DNA of 64,000 bases. Origin: JAJDFU01 sp964641965. Lineage in GTDB: Bacteria > Bacteroidota > Bacteroidia > Chitinophagales > Saprospiraceae. Shown here piece by piece: positions 44,355 to 53,595 of this stretch. Below the pieces are notes generated by a model that saw only the letters and a program-made list of their open reading frames with translations, did not search any database and was not told the DNA's origin. Each line of letters begins with the position of its first letter. Within the stretch, counting starts at the first letter, position 1. The translations under genes and the position numbers were made by a program. The stretch lies in contig CAZXLD010000002.1 in assembly GCA_964641965.1 (NCBI GenBank), forward strand, positions 62,001-126,000. The letters run 5' to 3'.

Positions 44355-45381
44355 GCTTACTCAATATAGCCACGGTGCGGGTTGTGGATGCAAAATTTCT
44401 CCAAAGGTGTTGGATCATATTCTCAAACAAGGAAAAGCAGGTTTGACATTTCCAGACCTACTGGTTGGAAATGTCCAACGAGACGATGCTGCGGTGCTGA
44501 GTCTGGGAAATGGTACCGCAGTGATTAGCACAACCGATTTTTTCATGCCCATAGTAGATGATGCCTTCGATTTTGGCCAAATAGCATCAGTTAATGCTAT
44601 CAGTGATATTTATGCCATGGGAGGAAAGCCTATTTTGGCCATTGCCATTCTGGGGTGGCCAGTCAATAAACTACCTCCGGAAGTAGCTAATCGCGTGGTA
44701 GAAGGTGCCAGGGCAGCCTGCGCAAAAGCAGGGATTCCATTGGCGGGAGGCCATAGTATTGATAGTCCAGAGCCCATATTTGGGCTGGCTGTGACGGGCC
44801 AGATAAACGAAAAACATCTCAAACAGAATGGCGGTGCCCGAGCGGGGGATCTATTGTTTTTAACAAAACCTATTGGAGTAGGTATTCTGACCACTGCCAC
44901 TAAAAAAGGTAAACTGAAGCCGGAGCATGCCGACCTTGCCCGGAATAGTATGCTTCAGCTCAACCAGATCGGCGAGCAATTGGGGAAGAAAGAGGAAGTC
45001 CATGCCATGACCGATGTTACTGGATTCGGCGTATTGGGGCATTTGATCGAAATGGTAGAAGCCTCTGAGGTGTCTGCTCGACTAGTTGCACAAAAGGTAC
45101 CGGTTTTAGACCGGGAAGCTATAAGTCAGTACGTAAAGGACGGTTGCATTCCCGGAGGGACCCATCGAAACTGGGAAAGCTATGGGCACAAGGTAAATCC
45201 AATCGAACAGGAGCACCTTCGATATTTACTCTGTGATCCGCAGACCAGCGGAGGTTTACTAATTGCTGTTGATCCTGAGGCTGAAAATTCCTTCAAAGAT
45301 TGGTGCCGGCTAGAAGGCCTACCTGCCGAACCCATTGGAGAAATTATTACCCAGACGGAAGCTATGGTAATCGTGCAGTAG
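44344..45381 (+). CDS. selD: Selenide, water dikinase
   Basis: A 345-residue enzyme making selenophosphate from selenide and ATP. The N-terminal active-site stretch LTQYSHGAGCGCKISP has Cys14 (E. coli Cys17 position) and Lys17; the catalytic residue is Cys, not selenocysteine. The following ATP-binding region (RDDAAVLSLGNGTAVISTTDFF) and GHSIDSPEPIFGLAVTG are typical. ATG 44344 is chosen over the upstream TTG. It overlaps selU and lacks selA, selB or a selenocysteine tRNA nearby, so use in tRNA modification alone is the simplest reading. Confidence 0.95.
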   Translation: MEYKLTQYSHGAGCGCKISPKVLDHILKQGKAGLTFPDLLVGNVQRDDAAVLSLGNGTAVISTTDFFMPIVDDAFDFGQIASVNAISDIYAMGGKPILAIAILGWPVNKLPPEVANRVVEGARAACAKAGIPLAGGHSIDSPEPIFGLAVTGQINEKHLKQNGGARAGDLLFLTKPIGVGILTTATKKGKLKPEHADLARNSMLQLNQIGEQLGKKEEVHAMTDVTGFGVLGHLIEMVEASEVSARLVAQKVPVLDREAISQYVKDGCIPGGTHRNWESYGHKVNPIEQEHLRYLLCDPQTSGGLLIAVDPEAENSFKDWCRLEGLPAEPIGEIITQTEAMVIVQ

Positions 45382-45534
45382 GTGTTCGTTCTACCGATCT
45401 GTTAGTTCCGGCTACCAGTCAACAACTGTGGCCTGGCTGTTAAAGAACCGTTAATCTGGAGAAGAACTATACAATTCTTCGATTCTCTGCTTAGCAAGGC
45501 CGTATCTTCCTAACTCATACCAACACACCCACTT

Positions 45535-47976
45535 ATGAAAAAGACTTTGATGCTATTAGTCGGACTGTTTATGGCTGGCACCTTTTCCTACGCTCAAGAT
45601 GGAATAGGCTATCAAAAACCACCGAAGGCCATTGCAGACCTGGTGGAAGCACCCCAGACTCCCGGCGTATCTTTAAATGGACCTCAAACTTGGATGTTGC
45701 TGCTTGAACGACCAGGGTATCCTTCCATCGAGGAGGTTTCTCAACCCGAGTTGCGCCTTGCCGGTTTGCGGATCAATCCCATGAATAATGGACAAAGCCG
45801 AGGATATACCTTTAACGGCCTGACCTTAAAAAACATGGAAACTATGGCGGAGACCTCCGTGGAGGGACTTCCTGCAAATCCAGCTATTGAAAATGTTTCC
45901 TGGGCACCGGATGGCACCCACTTTGCATTCACCATCAAAAAGTCGGAAGGGCTTGAGTTATGGACGGTCGAGGTCGAAACGGCAAAAGCAAGTCAATTAA
46001 CGGAGGCCATCATCAATGATGCGATGAGTGGAACACCCTATGATTGGTTTTCAGATAGTAAGAGTTTGATCTTCAAAGCCGTATTAGCAGATCGAGGAGA
46101 AATTAGCAGTAAGAAAGAAACACCGACCGGCCCCATTGTCCAAGAATCTTCCGGACGAAAAGCGGCGGTAAGAACCTACCAGGATATGCTTCAAAGTCCG
46201 CAGGATGAGCGGGTATTTGAGTATTTCGCCAGCAGCCAACTGTATATGTTGGACCTAGAAAGCCAGGAAAAGACCAAGTTTGGACAGCCTGGAGTGATCA
46301 GTAGCGTTTCTGTTTCGCCGAATGGAAACTACATTTTGACCACCTATATTAAAAAGCCTTATTCCTATGCGGTTCCCTTCTACCGGTTCCCTCAGGACAT
46401 GGTGATGTACGGCAGGGATGGCAAAGCGGTCAAAACTATTGCAAGTATTCCCTTGGATGAGGTCCGGCCTAAAGGCTTCGACGCTCAGCGCGAAGGGCCA
46501 CGCAGTTTTGGTTGGAGAGCCGATAAGCCAGCTACCTTGTATTGGGTGGAAGCTCAAGATGGAGGCGATCCCAAGAAAGAGGTCGATGTCCGTGACAAAT
46601 TATTTTACCTGGAAGCGCCTTTCACAGGAAAGAAAGAGCCTGGTCTGGATTTTGCAATGCGGTATCGGGGAATCATCTGGGGAAATGATGATTTAGCTGT
46701 TGCCTACGAAGGCTTCTGGAGCAATCGCATGCTGGCGACGAGTACCTTTACCCCTGGACAACCTGCCTCCAAAAAAGAAATCTTCAAACGATCAACAGAA
46801 GATCGCTACGCGGATCCGGGTAGCTTTGAGACGCGTACAAATGAATTCGGCCGATCTGTCCTGCTATCCAACAAGGATAATTCCATTTTATACCTTACCG
46901 GTCAAGGCGCCTCGTCTGAAGGCAATCGTCCATTCCTGAGGGAATATAATATTGAGTCTGGTGAAACAACAGAGCTATGGCGCTCACAAGCACCTTACTA
47001 TGAATATCCTGTACAGGTCATGGATATAGATAAGCAATGGGTACTGACTCGTCGGGAGTCGAAAACAGATCCGCCAAACTATTTCATGCGCGACCTAAAG
47101 GAAGGAAAATTAACTGCGGTAACTGAATTCCCAAATCCATACCCGGCCCTGGAAGGGATTGAAAAGGAGGTAATCCATTTCAAGAGAGAAGATGGTGTTG
47201 ATATGACCGGTGATTTGTACTTGCCAAAAGGGTACAGCAAGTCAGATGGTCCACTTCCGGTGATCATGTGGGCTTATCCCAGAGAATACAAAGATGCCAA
47301 CGCGGCTGGCCAGGTGAGTGGCTCCCCATACCAGTTCATCCGACTCGGTTGGGGGTCTCCTATCTACCATGTTACTCAAGGTTACGCCGTGTTTAACAGT
47401 GTAAGTATGCCTGTAATCGGAGAAGGTGACGAAGAGCCCAACGACAGTTTTAGAAAGCAATTAGTCATGAATGGCCAGGCTGCTGTCGATAAATTAGAAG
47501 AATTGGGGGTAGGTGATCCGGATCGGGTTGCTATTGCCGGACACTCCTATGGTGCTTTTATGACGGCGAATTTATTGGCCCACTCAGACATCTTTGCTGC
47601 AGGCATTGCCCGAAGCGGTGCCTACAACCGAACCTTGACTCCATTTGGATTCCAGCGGGAGGAGCGCACCTATTGGGATGCACCTGAAATCTATTACAAC
47701 ATGTCGCCATTCATGCATGCGGATAAGATCAATGAGCCACTGCTTATGATCCACGGTAGAGCGGATAACAATTCGGGCACCTTCCCATTGCAGAGCGAGC
47801 GACTGTTTGCAGCGATCAAGGGATTGGGTGGTTCGGCCAAATTGGTCATGCTACCGGCCGAAAGCCATGGTTACCGCGCTAAGGAGTCGATCCTTCATAT
47901 GCTTTGGGAGCAACACCAGCACCTGGAGAAATATGTTAAAAATCGGGATGTAGAGGCTAAAAAGACACAACCCTAA
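45535..47976 (+). CDS. Secreted S9 family peptidase (glutamyl endopeptidase/prolyl oligopeptidase-like)
   Basis: An 813-residue exported protease. The signal peptide ends at FSYAQ. A long beta-propeller (about 40-540, blades with phrases such as WAPDGTHFAFTIKKS and SVSPNGNYILTTY) precedes the alpha/beta hydrolase catalytic domain. The nucleophile is Ser671 in AIAGHSYGAFMTANLLAHSD, the acid in MIHGRADNNSGTFPLQSERLF and the His in LPAESHGYRAKES. Among S9 families the opening PPKAIADLVEAPQTPGVSLNGPQTWMLLL is typical of the S9D glutamyl-peptidase group. Followed by a hairpin. Confidence 0.92.
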   Translation: MKKTLMLLVGLFMAGTFSYAQDGIGYQKPPKAIADLVEAPQTPGVSLNGPQTWMLLLERPGYPSIEEVSQPELRLAGLRINPMNNGQSRGYTFNGLTLKNMETMAETSVEGLPANPAIENVSWAPDGTHFAFTIKKSEGLELWTVEVETAKASQLTEAIINDAMSGTPYDWFSDSKSLIFKAVLADRGEISSKKETPTGPIVQESSGRKAAVRTYQDMLQSPQDERVFEYFASSQLYMLDLESQEKTKFGQPGVISSVSVSPNGNYILTTYIKKPYSYAVPFYRFPQDMVMYGRDGKAVKTIASIPLDEVRPKGFDAQREGPRSFGWRADKPATLYWVEAQDGGDPKKEVDVRDKLFYLEAPFTGKKEPGLDFAMRYRGIIWGNDDLAVAYEGFWSNRMLATSTFTPGQPASKKEIFKRSTEDRYADPGSFETRTNEFGRSVLLSNKDNSILYLTGQGASSEGNRPFLREYNIESGETTELWRSQAPYYEYPVQVMDIDKQWVLTRRESKTDPPNYFMRDLKEGKLTAVTEFPNPYPALEGIEKEVIHFKREDGVDMTGDLYLPKGYSKSDGPLPVIMWAYPREYKDANAAGQVSGSPYQFIRLGWGSPIYHVTQGYAVFNSVSMPVIGEGDEEPNDSFRKQLVMNGQAAVDKLEELGVGDPDRVAIAGHSYGAFMTANLLAHSDIFAAGIARSGAYNRTLTPFGFQREERTYWDAPEIYYNMSPFMHADKINEPLLMIHGRADNNSGTFPLQSERLFAAIKGLGGSAKLVMLPAESHGYRAKESILHMLWEQHQHLEKYVKNRDVEAKKTQP

Positions 47977-48005
47977 GGTGTTTCGTACCTAGTTACGTAC
48001 CAGCT

Positions 48006-48039
48006 ACAGACGGCTTCCTCTAATGGGGAGGCCGTCTGT
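48006..48039. terminator. Hairpin between convergent S9 peptidase and barrel genes
   Basis: ACAGACGGC (48006-48014) and GCCGTCTGT (48031-48039) form a perfect 9-bp stem, extended inwards by TTCC/GGGA-type pairs. It lies between two convergent stops (47974-47976 and 48042-48044). No T-tract on either strand. Confidence 0.45.
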
Positions 48040-48041
48040 GA

Positions 48042-49400
48042 TTATAGACGATATCTCCACCCTAGTTTTAAGCCCAAAAATTGATACCGTTGGGTAAAAC
48101 CAGTCTCAGGCACATTCGAAAAAGACCCTGGGAAGTTCCTATAAAAAACACTACTGACAATTTGATTTCTCTGGTTTAGATTTAAAGCCGCACCTACTTC
48201 CGTCTGCCATCCCAAGCCTACAGATGTCTGAGCAAATGAGGTGAGTGGTTGGGTAGCATCTTCGCTGATGGTAAGGTCTGTTTCTAGTAGGAGCCCTTCA
48301 AAACGCCGCTGTAGGTTTATTACCCCCCCAGCCCGAATGATGAGGTCCCACTTTCCAATGGAATGCTGCATGCCTACCAAAAAAGGAACGTGATACATGA
48401 TCATCCGGTTGTAGTTTGAGACGGCTCTGGTGATTGTATTCGTGGACTCCACTTCGCCGGGTAAATATTGTTTTTGGTTACTATCGTCCAGGTAAAAAAA
48501 GGCGGAGTCACTTTGCACCAAGTTGGTAGTTGAGCTTTGTTGCGTCCATTGAAACCATTCAGTTAATTGCTGTCTTTCCACTCCGACATGCAAAGACCAG
48601 GCGTTTTTAAGATGCAATCCCATCAAAGCGCCAATCTCCCAACTTTCGAGAATTTGTTCAGAACCTCGCCGTGCATCGAGATAAGGCGTCAAATCCGGGT
48701 TTGAGCTGGTTAGGTTACGGAAAGGCTTGGATATAGAAGTGTAGGTTTCCACGGAGAAAGCTATCCTTGATGGTTGAGTTGTCCGGTTTGTTGAGACAGA
48801 GAGTGGCATCGGAGTAGCGTCTAATTGCCAACTTCTTTTGGGCAAGAGTGCCACCCTTGCAGCCTTTCTATGCTTTTGATTTTTTGTTAGTTGACTTGAA
48901 GAGGCCTGTTTGGTTTCCAAATTCCATTTTTTGGACTCTTGATTTTTTTTAGGTAAAAATGATAAAGAGGGTGTTTGGAAGTTTGGCTCTTTGCTGCCGG
49001 ATGTTTCGAAAGTAGCAGAATATATGCCGGGTAATGACATCTCGGCCGAAGTATCTGATTTGGGTTGCGATATTTTCGGAATGTTTGGTGGAGCACTGTC
49101 CTGCTCTTTTTGAAAAAGGTTTATTACCTCTTCCTGATTGGGAAAAGATGAGGAGATGAAATTTCTTTGCTCAGGGGGCTGGTTAAATTCAAGAAATTCA
49201 TCTGAAAACAATAAGCTATCCCCTTTAAATAGAACGAGAAGCACAAACAAGTAAGCCCAGAAGAAGATAGGCTTGCTATGCTTGGGAGGTAGTTTTTGAT
49301 TTATTTGACCCCAAAGTTCTTCTTTTTCCCAATTGGGATTATGGTTCAACAACCTATATCTCAATTGGTCTTCCCAATTATTTGGCCAGTCTTCTCTCAT
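48042..49400 (-). CDS. Inner-membrane segment fused to an outer-membrane-type beta-barrel; putative anti-sigma partner
   Basis: A 452-residue protein. The N-terminal 42 residues are charged and end in a W/I pattern (WEKEELWGQINQKL), followed by one hydrophobic helix (about 44-60, PIFFWAYLFVLLVLFKG), a Ser/Pro/Lys-rich disordered linker (about 65-200), and a C-terminal half of alternating beta strands ending QFLGLKLGWRYRL, as outer-membrane barrels do. It has no signal peptide. It overlaps the sigma factor gene by 23 bp. In Bacteroidota, proteins of this layout are encoded beside ECF sigma factors and their N-terminal segment is a plausible anti-sigma element; this has been inferred from genome context, not from this sequence alone. 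Confidence 0.7.
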   Translation of the reverse strand: MREDWPNNWEDQLRYRLLNHNPNWEKEELWGQINQKLPPKHSKPIFFWAYLFVLLVLFKGDSLLFSDEFLEFNQPPEQRNFISSSFPNQEEVINLFQKEQDSAPPNIPKISQPKSDTSAEMSLPGIYSATFETSGSKEPNFQTPSLSFLPKKNQESKKWNLETKQASSSQLTKNQKHRKAARVALLPKRSWQLDATPMPLSVSTNRTTQPSRIAFSVETYTSISKPFRNLTSSNPDLTPYLDARRGSEQILESWEIGALMGLHLKNAWSLHVGVERQQLTEWFQWTQQSSTTNLVQSDSAFFYLDDSNQKQYLPGEVESTNTITRAVSNYNRMIMYHVPFLVGMQHSIGKWDLIIRAGGVINLQRRFEGLLLETDLTISEDATQPLTSFAQTSVGLGWQTEVGAALNLNQRNQIVSSVFYRNFPGSFSNVPETGFTQRYQFLGLKLGWRYRL

Positions 49401-49935
49401 TGTCCAATGTGTTTTGTTCGTTAATTAGTCGTCGCATCATGCGCTTGCCTCGGGCTAACTGAGACCGGGAAGCTCCTTCAGCTATTCCAAGGCGTTCGGC
49501 TATTTCCTTATGCGAATAACCTTCTACCACGTATAGCACAAAGACTGTTCGGTACCCATCCGGGAGTTTTCGAAGCAGTTGAAGAATATCTTCGGCAAGA
49601 AGTTGATCTAAAATGGGAGGATCCACCTCGGGTTGCAGCGAAATGGCATCCTCACCGTCGTGGAATAGGGATCTTCTTTTTCGAATAAGCTGAAGCGCTT
49701 CATTGATGACAATTCGGCTAATCCAGTTTTCCAGCTTACCTTTTCTTCGGTCGAACGTTTCAATCCGGGCAAAAACTTTCAGGAATGCATTCTGGACGAT
49801 ATCCTTAGCCTCATGATCATCTCTGGCATAACGAAGACTGATATTCATAGCCAGGTCAGAATAGCGCATATACATTTCCTTTTGGTGGCGACGATCCTGC
49901 TGTAGGCATCCATTTATCAGCCTGTTGATGGTCAT
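49378..49935 (-). CDS. ECF-type RNA polymerase sigma factor
   Basis: A 185-residue sigma-70 family protein with region 2 (MYMRYSDLAMNISLRYARDDHEAKDIVQNAFLKVFARI, about 20-60) and region 4 (LPDGYRTVFVLYVVEGYSHKEIAERLGIAEGASRSQLARGKRMMRRL, about 120-170). Between them lies a typical IVINEALQLIRKRR linker. No region 1 or 3, as expected of ECF factors. It overlaps the downstream barrel gene by 23 bp and the upstream gene on the same strand encodes a lipoprotein 87 bp away. Confidence 0.93.
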   Translation of the reverse strand: MTINRLINGCLQQDRRHQKEMYMRYSDLAMNISLRYARDDHEAKDIVQNAFLKVFARIETFDRRKGKLENWISRIVINEALQLIRKRRSLFHDGEDAISLQPEVDPPILDQLLAEDILQLLRKLPDGYRTVFVLYVVEGYSHKEIAERLGIAEGASRSQLARGKRMMRRLINEQNTLDNERRLAK

Positions 49936-50022
49936 GAAGGGTATTCCTTGTAGTCTTTTTTTGTAATGAGAGTAACGGGAAAACCCGGCGAGAGCGAACT
50001 CCCACCAGGCGGTTCCCGTCCA

Positions 50023-51348
50023 TTACTCTTTTGTGCTTATGCTAAAAGAACCACTAACAGGAATCAGCTCCCCGGTTTGAGGATTCAACACTAGTCCATC
50101 AAGTGTTCCTTCAATAAAATTTGCCTCTACAGTATTAAGGGTAACCTCTACCGGCCCGCTTTCTGCATAGCGCTCACCCCCCAATAAAATAAGCCTGCTA
50201 GGTAAGTCGGTAATCTGAAGGCTCAAGGGTTGGTAGGATCCCGGATCGATTCCTGGGATGACAAAAGCCAATCCCTTTTCACTGCTAAGCGAGGTGACAC
50301 TTACAGTACCCCCGGCTTCATCAAGCAGGATTTGATGCAGGTTATCAAATATTATAGTGGAATCCCCCACATTGAGTTCGATCAATACTTCACCTTCCGT
50401 ACAAACCTGGAAAGTGCCTAGGTCGGTATTGGACTGACTGATGTTGATTGACTGAATCGGACTGAAATTCTCCTGGGTAGCATCAAAGCTTCTGATAATC
50501 AAATTTTTGGATTCGCCTAGCAGGCAGCTGGAAAAGGAGAAGCTGAAGTTGCCGGTTTCATTGGTCCAAGCAGAAAACGATCGCTTACCCGTGTTGATGA
50601 ACACGATTCCACCTGTCACTGGTTGGTCTTCACAATCCACCAGTTGCCCAGACAGGGAAATGAGATCATTCTGCAAGCTTTGAATATTAATATCATCCAA
50701 TTGGGCATCCATATCGAACGGACCAAATTGACCACTCGATAACTCTACATCACAATTCGGATCGGTAACCGTCAAATTGAAAGATTGATCCTTTGGAGCA
50801 ACGATTCGAAAAGCGCCTTCACGATTGCTGTACGCATAGGCAAATCGTCCGTCAAGGGTTTCCAGCATAATGAGGTTGCGGCTAAGGGCTCCCGCAGGTT
50901 CTACTAACCGTCCGTAAACAACAATTGTGTTGGTATCCGGAGATACTGGCTCGCTGGCATTTGGCCGTCCCTCACTTGGCATCATCCGGGCCTGCACTTG
51001 GGTGCTGGCTCCATTCGCCAGATCATCCAGCCGCATGATATTGGTTGCAAAACCCGCTTTACTTATCTGCATGTAGATGGGTTCTCCCGGGGCTACAAGC
51101 GTACTTAACTCAAATTCACCTCTTGCATTAGTAAAAACTTCTCCAACCCGGTTCGATTCCTGGGATAACTCCACCTTTGCATCTTGCAGGGTGGATTCCA
51201 GGTCATCGGTAACGGTACCGATCAATTTTGCCTGAATTACTTCTTCAGCTGGTGGCAATTCATTGGATACTGTAGTGAGGTCGGTATTCTTCCGGCAAGA
51301 AAAAGTCAATACCAGGAGGGCTGTACTACCTATCAGAAAACGTTTCAT
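50023..51348 (-). CDS. Lipoprotein with carboxypeptidase-regulatory-like (Ig-like) repeats
   Basis: A 441-residue lipoprotein (lipobox LTFSC, Cys18). The mature part has several beta-sandwich repeats of the carboxypeptidase-regulatory type: AKLIGTVTDDLESTLQDAKVELSQ (about 40), VVYGRLVEPAGALSRNLIMLE (about 145) and LISLSGQLVDCEDQPVTGGIVFINTGKR (about 230), each followed by a G-E-F or G-N-F strand. It lies upstream of the sigma factor gene in the same orientation and may be the outer-surface part of that module. Ligand unknown. Confidence 0.85.
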   Translation of the reverse strand: MKRFLIGSTALLVLTFSCRKNTDLTTVSNELPPAEEVIQAKLIGTVTDDLESTLQDAKVELSQESNRVGEVFTNARGEFELSTLVAPGEPIYMQISKAGFATNIMRLDDLANGASTQVQARMMPSEGRPNASEPVSPDTNTIVVYGRLVEPAGALSRNLIMLETLDGRFAYAYSNREGAFRIVAPKDQSFNLTVTDPNCDVELSSGQFGPFDMDAQLDDINIQSLQNDLISLSGQLVDCEDQPVTGGIVFINTGKRSFSAWTNETGNFSFSFSSCLLGESKNLIIRSFDATQENFSPIQSINISQSNTDLGTFQVCTEGEVLIELNVGDSTIIFDNLHQILLDEAGGTVSVTSLSSEKGLAFVIPGIDPGSYQPLSLQITDLPSRLILLGGERYAESGPVEVTLNTVEANFIEGTLDGLVLNPQTGELIPVSGSFSISTKE

Positions 51349-51551
51349 GTTACATTTTTAAAAGTGATTGAAATAAAATCCCGGTCGACCGTACATCTCT
51401 TTTATGCTCATCGGCTGCAAAACGTTGCACTGGAGAGTAGAAGATGAGCTTAAGTCAAAAATTAGACAGCTCGCAGTAGCGGTATGCAGCGAAACCGAGA
51501 GGCAGATTCATATTAGTAGTGTACCGTTCAATTAAATCCAATCATTGCAGT

Positions 51552-52097
51552 ATGGAAATTTTATTGATTATTTGGCTTGGCGCTTTTGGTGGAATAATGT
51601 TATCTGAGGATTTGATCATCGATTTTGGGAAGAAAAAAGCCGGGCAAGATTGGAGCGTAATCAACGATAGCGTTATGGGAGGTAAATCTGAAGGCACCTT
51701 TACCTTGAAAGATAATTGTATGGGGTTTTCAGGTTTTGTTTCCATGGCGAATGGCGGTGGATTCAGCTCCCTTAAGGGGGCCTTTAGAACGATAAATCTC
51801 TCAGGATATGGCACCACTACTATTCGGTGTAGGGGCGAAGGTCTGCCAATAGCGATGACCCTTGAGAGCAGTCAAAACTTTTTCGAACCCTATTTCAAGA
51901 TATCCCTTCCGCTCGGGCCCGAATGGAAAGAACTTACACTTAACCTGACTGATTTCAAGGCATTTCAAATCGGGGCACCCACTGATTCCTTTTTAACTCA
52001 ATCAGGCCTTGAGCAGATACGGCAAATAGGCTTTATTACGGATTCGAAGAAGGAAGGAGAATTTTCTTTTGAGGTCGATTATATCATTTTCCGGTAG
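51552..52097 (+). CDS. CIA30 family protein (NADH:ubiquinone assembly factor-like domain)
   Basis: A 181-residue protein filled by one CIA30/galactose-binding-like beta-sandwich domain: LIIDFGKKKAGQDWSVINDSVMGGKSEGTF, then GGGFSSLKGAFRTINLSGYGTTTIRCRG, and LTLNLTDFKAFQIGAP. Bacterial members are stand-alone and their role is unknown; the human relative NDUFAF1 assists complex I assembly. The hydrophobic start (MEILLIIWLGAFGGIM) may be a signal peptide. ATG 51552 preferred over 51519. No complex I gene is in the window. Confidence 0.88.
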   Translation: MEILLIIWLGAFGGIMLSEDLIIDFGKKKAGQDWSVINDSVMGGKSEGTFTLKDNCMGFSGFVSMANGGGFSSLKGAFRTINLSGYGTTTIRCRGEGLPIAMTLESSQNFFEPYFKISLPLGPEWKELTLNLTDFKAFQIGAPTDSFLTQSGLEQIRQIGFITDSKKEGEFSFEVDYIIFR

Positions 52098-52195
52098 CGT
52101 GCCGGGTCTTCAAGCTGCGCTTTTGATTCAAAATGATCTGGCTCATAATAGGCCTGATTCCGCTTTCCTATATTTGTATCAAACCATTGTAGCGT

Positions 52196-52987
52196 ATGAA
52201 TCTCCTTTTGGGCTTTATTCTGTTAGCTAGTTTATTTTCTTGCCAATCTTCGGGTAAAACCAAGCTGGAGCCACGATTGGCCATGGTTCCTATGCCAACA
52301 TCGGACACCTTGGACATCCAGGTTGATCTGGATTATCTAATGGGAAAATTCGAGCCGTCTACCCATCCTGACTTTGTGGAACTGAATTTGGATCACGCCA
52401 GCACAAGAGGCATGTATCTGCGCAAAGAAGCTTACAAATCATTTAAAAAAATGCACCATGCGGCAAAGAAAGATGGTATTCGGCTAGTAATCTTATCTGC
52501 GACCCGAAATTTTGATCGACAAAAAGTCATATGGGAAGCCAAGTGGACCGGGCAGCGAAAGACTTCTGGGGTCACTAACATTACCCAGGAATACCCGGAC
52601 CCTGCCGAGCGAGCACTGAAAATACTGGAGTATAGCTCGATGCCTGGATCGAGTCGGCATCATTGGGGTACGGAGATCGACCTGAATAATCTGGAGGGCG
52701 ATTATTTTATTTCCGGCCCTGGAAAACCTATTTATGAATGGCTGGCTGAACACGCCCATGAATATGGGTATTGCCAGGTGTATTCCAAAAAGGGACCGGA
52801 TCGTCCTGATGGATACAAGGAAGAGTTTTGGCATTGGTCCTATTTACCCTTGGCCCGTACCTTTACCGACCAAGCTGCAGAAAAAATGAATGATGGAATG
52901 TTTACCGGTTTTTTAGGGGAGGAGTCTGCGCCTTTAATCAATATCGTGGATAAATTTGTTTTGGGCATTAGTCCCGCCTGTCGGTAA
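52196..52987 (+). CDS. M15 family D-alanyl-D-alanine carboxypeptidase-like lipoprotein (VanY type)
   Basis: A 263-residue lipoprotein (lipobox LFSC, Cys16) with an LAS/M15 zinc peptidase domain. The metal motifs are GSSRHHWGTEIDLNNL (His and Asp ligands at about 155-162) and EEFWHWSYLP (third His at about 211). An ISATRNFDRQKVIWEAKW segment contains the conserved Arg. Such enzymes trim peptidoglycan stem peptides in the periplasm. The MCE-domain gene starts 12 bp downstream, so the two may be co-transcribed. Confidence 0.9.
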   Translation: MNLLLGFILLASLFSCQSSGKTKLEPRLAMVPMPTSDTLDIQVDLDYLMGKFEPSTHPDFVELNLDHASTRGMYLRKEAYKSFKKMHHAAKKDGIRLVILSATRNFDRQKVIWEAKWTGQRKTSGVTNITQEYPDPAERALKILEYSSMPGSSRHHWGTEIDLNNLEGDYFISGPGKPIYEWLAEHAHEYGYCQVYSKKGPDRPDGYKEEFWHWSYLPLARTFTDQAAEKMNDGMFTGFLGEESAPLINIVDKFVLGISPACR

Positions 52988-52999
52988 GCTAGTTCAGGT

Positions 53000-53407
53000 A
53001 TGGATAATCGATTTCGCAGAATTATTGTACTTATTGCTGCTATGGGTGGGGTCCTCCTGGGCTATCTGTATGTGACAGAAAGCGGTGCCTTTGATCGTTC
53101 CAACCAATTCTTTCTATTTGCTAAAGATATTCGGGATATCCAACCAGAAACCCAGGTTCAGTTTAGAGGAGTCACTATCGGGAAAGTGAAGGCATTACAT
53201 GTGGATTCTAATCAATCCAATGTGATCGAACTAGCCATTGACAAAGGTGTTGCTATTGATGAAAACGCTCAATTCACAAGAGCGGTCGAGGGACTTTTGA
53301 AAAGGTCTTACCTGAAAATGGAAGTGAAAAGCACGAGTGGGAATACTTATTTCCCGGGAGATACGATTAGAGTACCTCTTGTTGTACAGGTACCGGAAAG
53401 CAATTAA
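53000..53407 (+). CDS. MCE/MlaD-domain protein, single domain
   Basis: A 135-residue protein with one N-terminal membrane anchor (about 8-25, IIVLIAAMGGVLLGYLYV) and one MCE domain: FLFAKDIRDIQPETQVQFRGVTIGKVKALHVDS (about 38-70) through AQFTRAVEGLLKRSYLKMEV to a Pro/Gly-rich end. MlaD-type proteins form hexameric rings that bind phospholipids. Here there is one short domain, no coiled coil or needle, and no Mla ABC permease or ATPase next to it, which is unusual. It follows the peptidase by 12 bp. Confidence 0.87.
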   Translation: MDNRFRRIIVLIAAMGGVLLGYLYVTESGAFDRSNQFFLFAKDIRDIQPETQVQFRGVTIGKVKALHVDSNQSNVIELAIDKGVAIDENAQFTRAVEGLLKRSYLKMEVKSTSGNTYFPGDTIRVPLVVQVPESN

Positions 53408-53595
53408 ACAAGTTTTAACTTAAAGAGTCCCGGACAACTGAGGGACAAAAATATTTTTGGAACCTGAAGGCTATCTACTTGCGGAGGTATTATCCAAATC
53501 CACTCTGGGTCAAATGGGAAATAGATCTTGATGAATTTAGTCCTTGTACCGATCTAATTTTTGAAATCACTTTAATCAATCGTAGAAAAAATACC

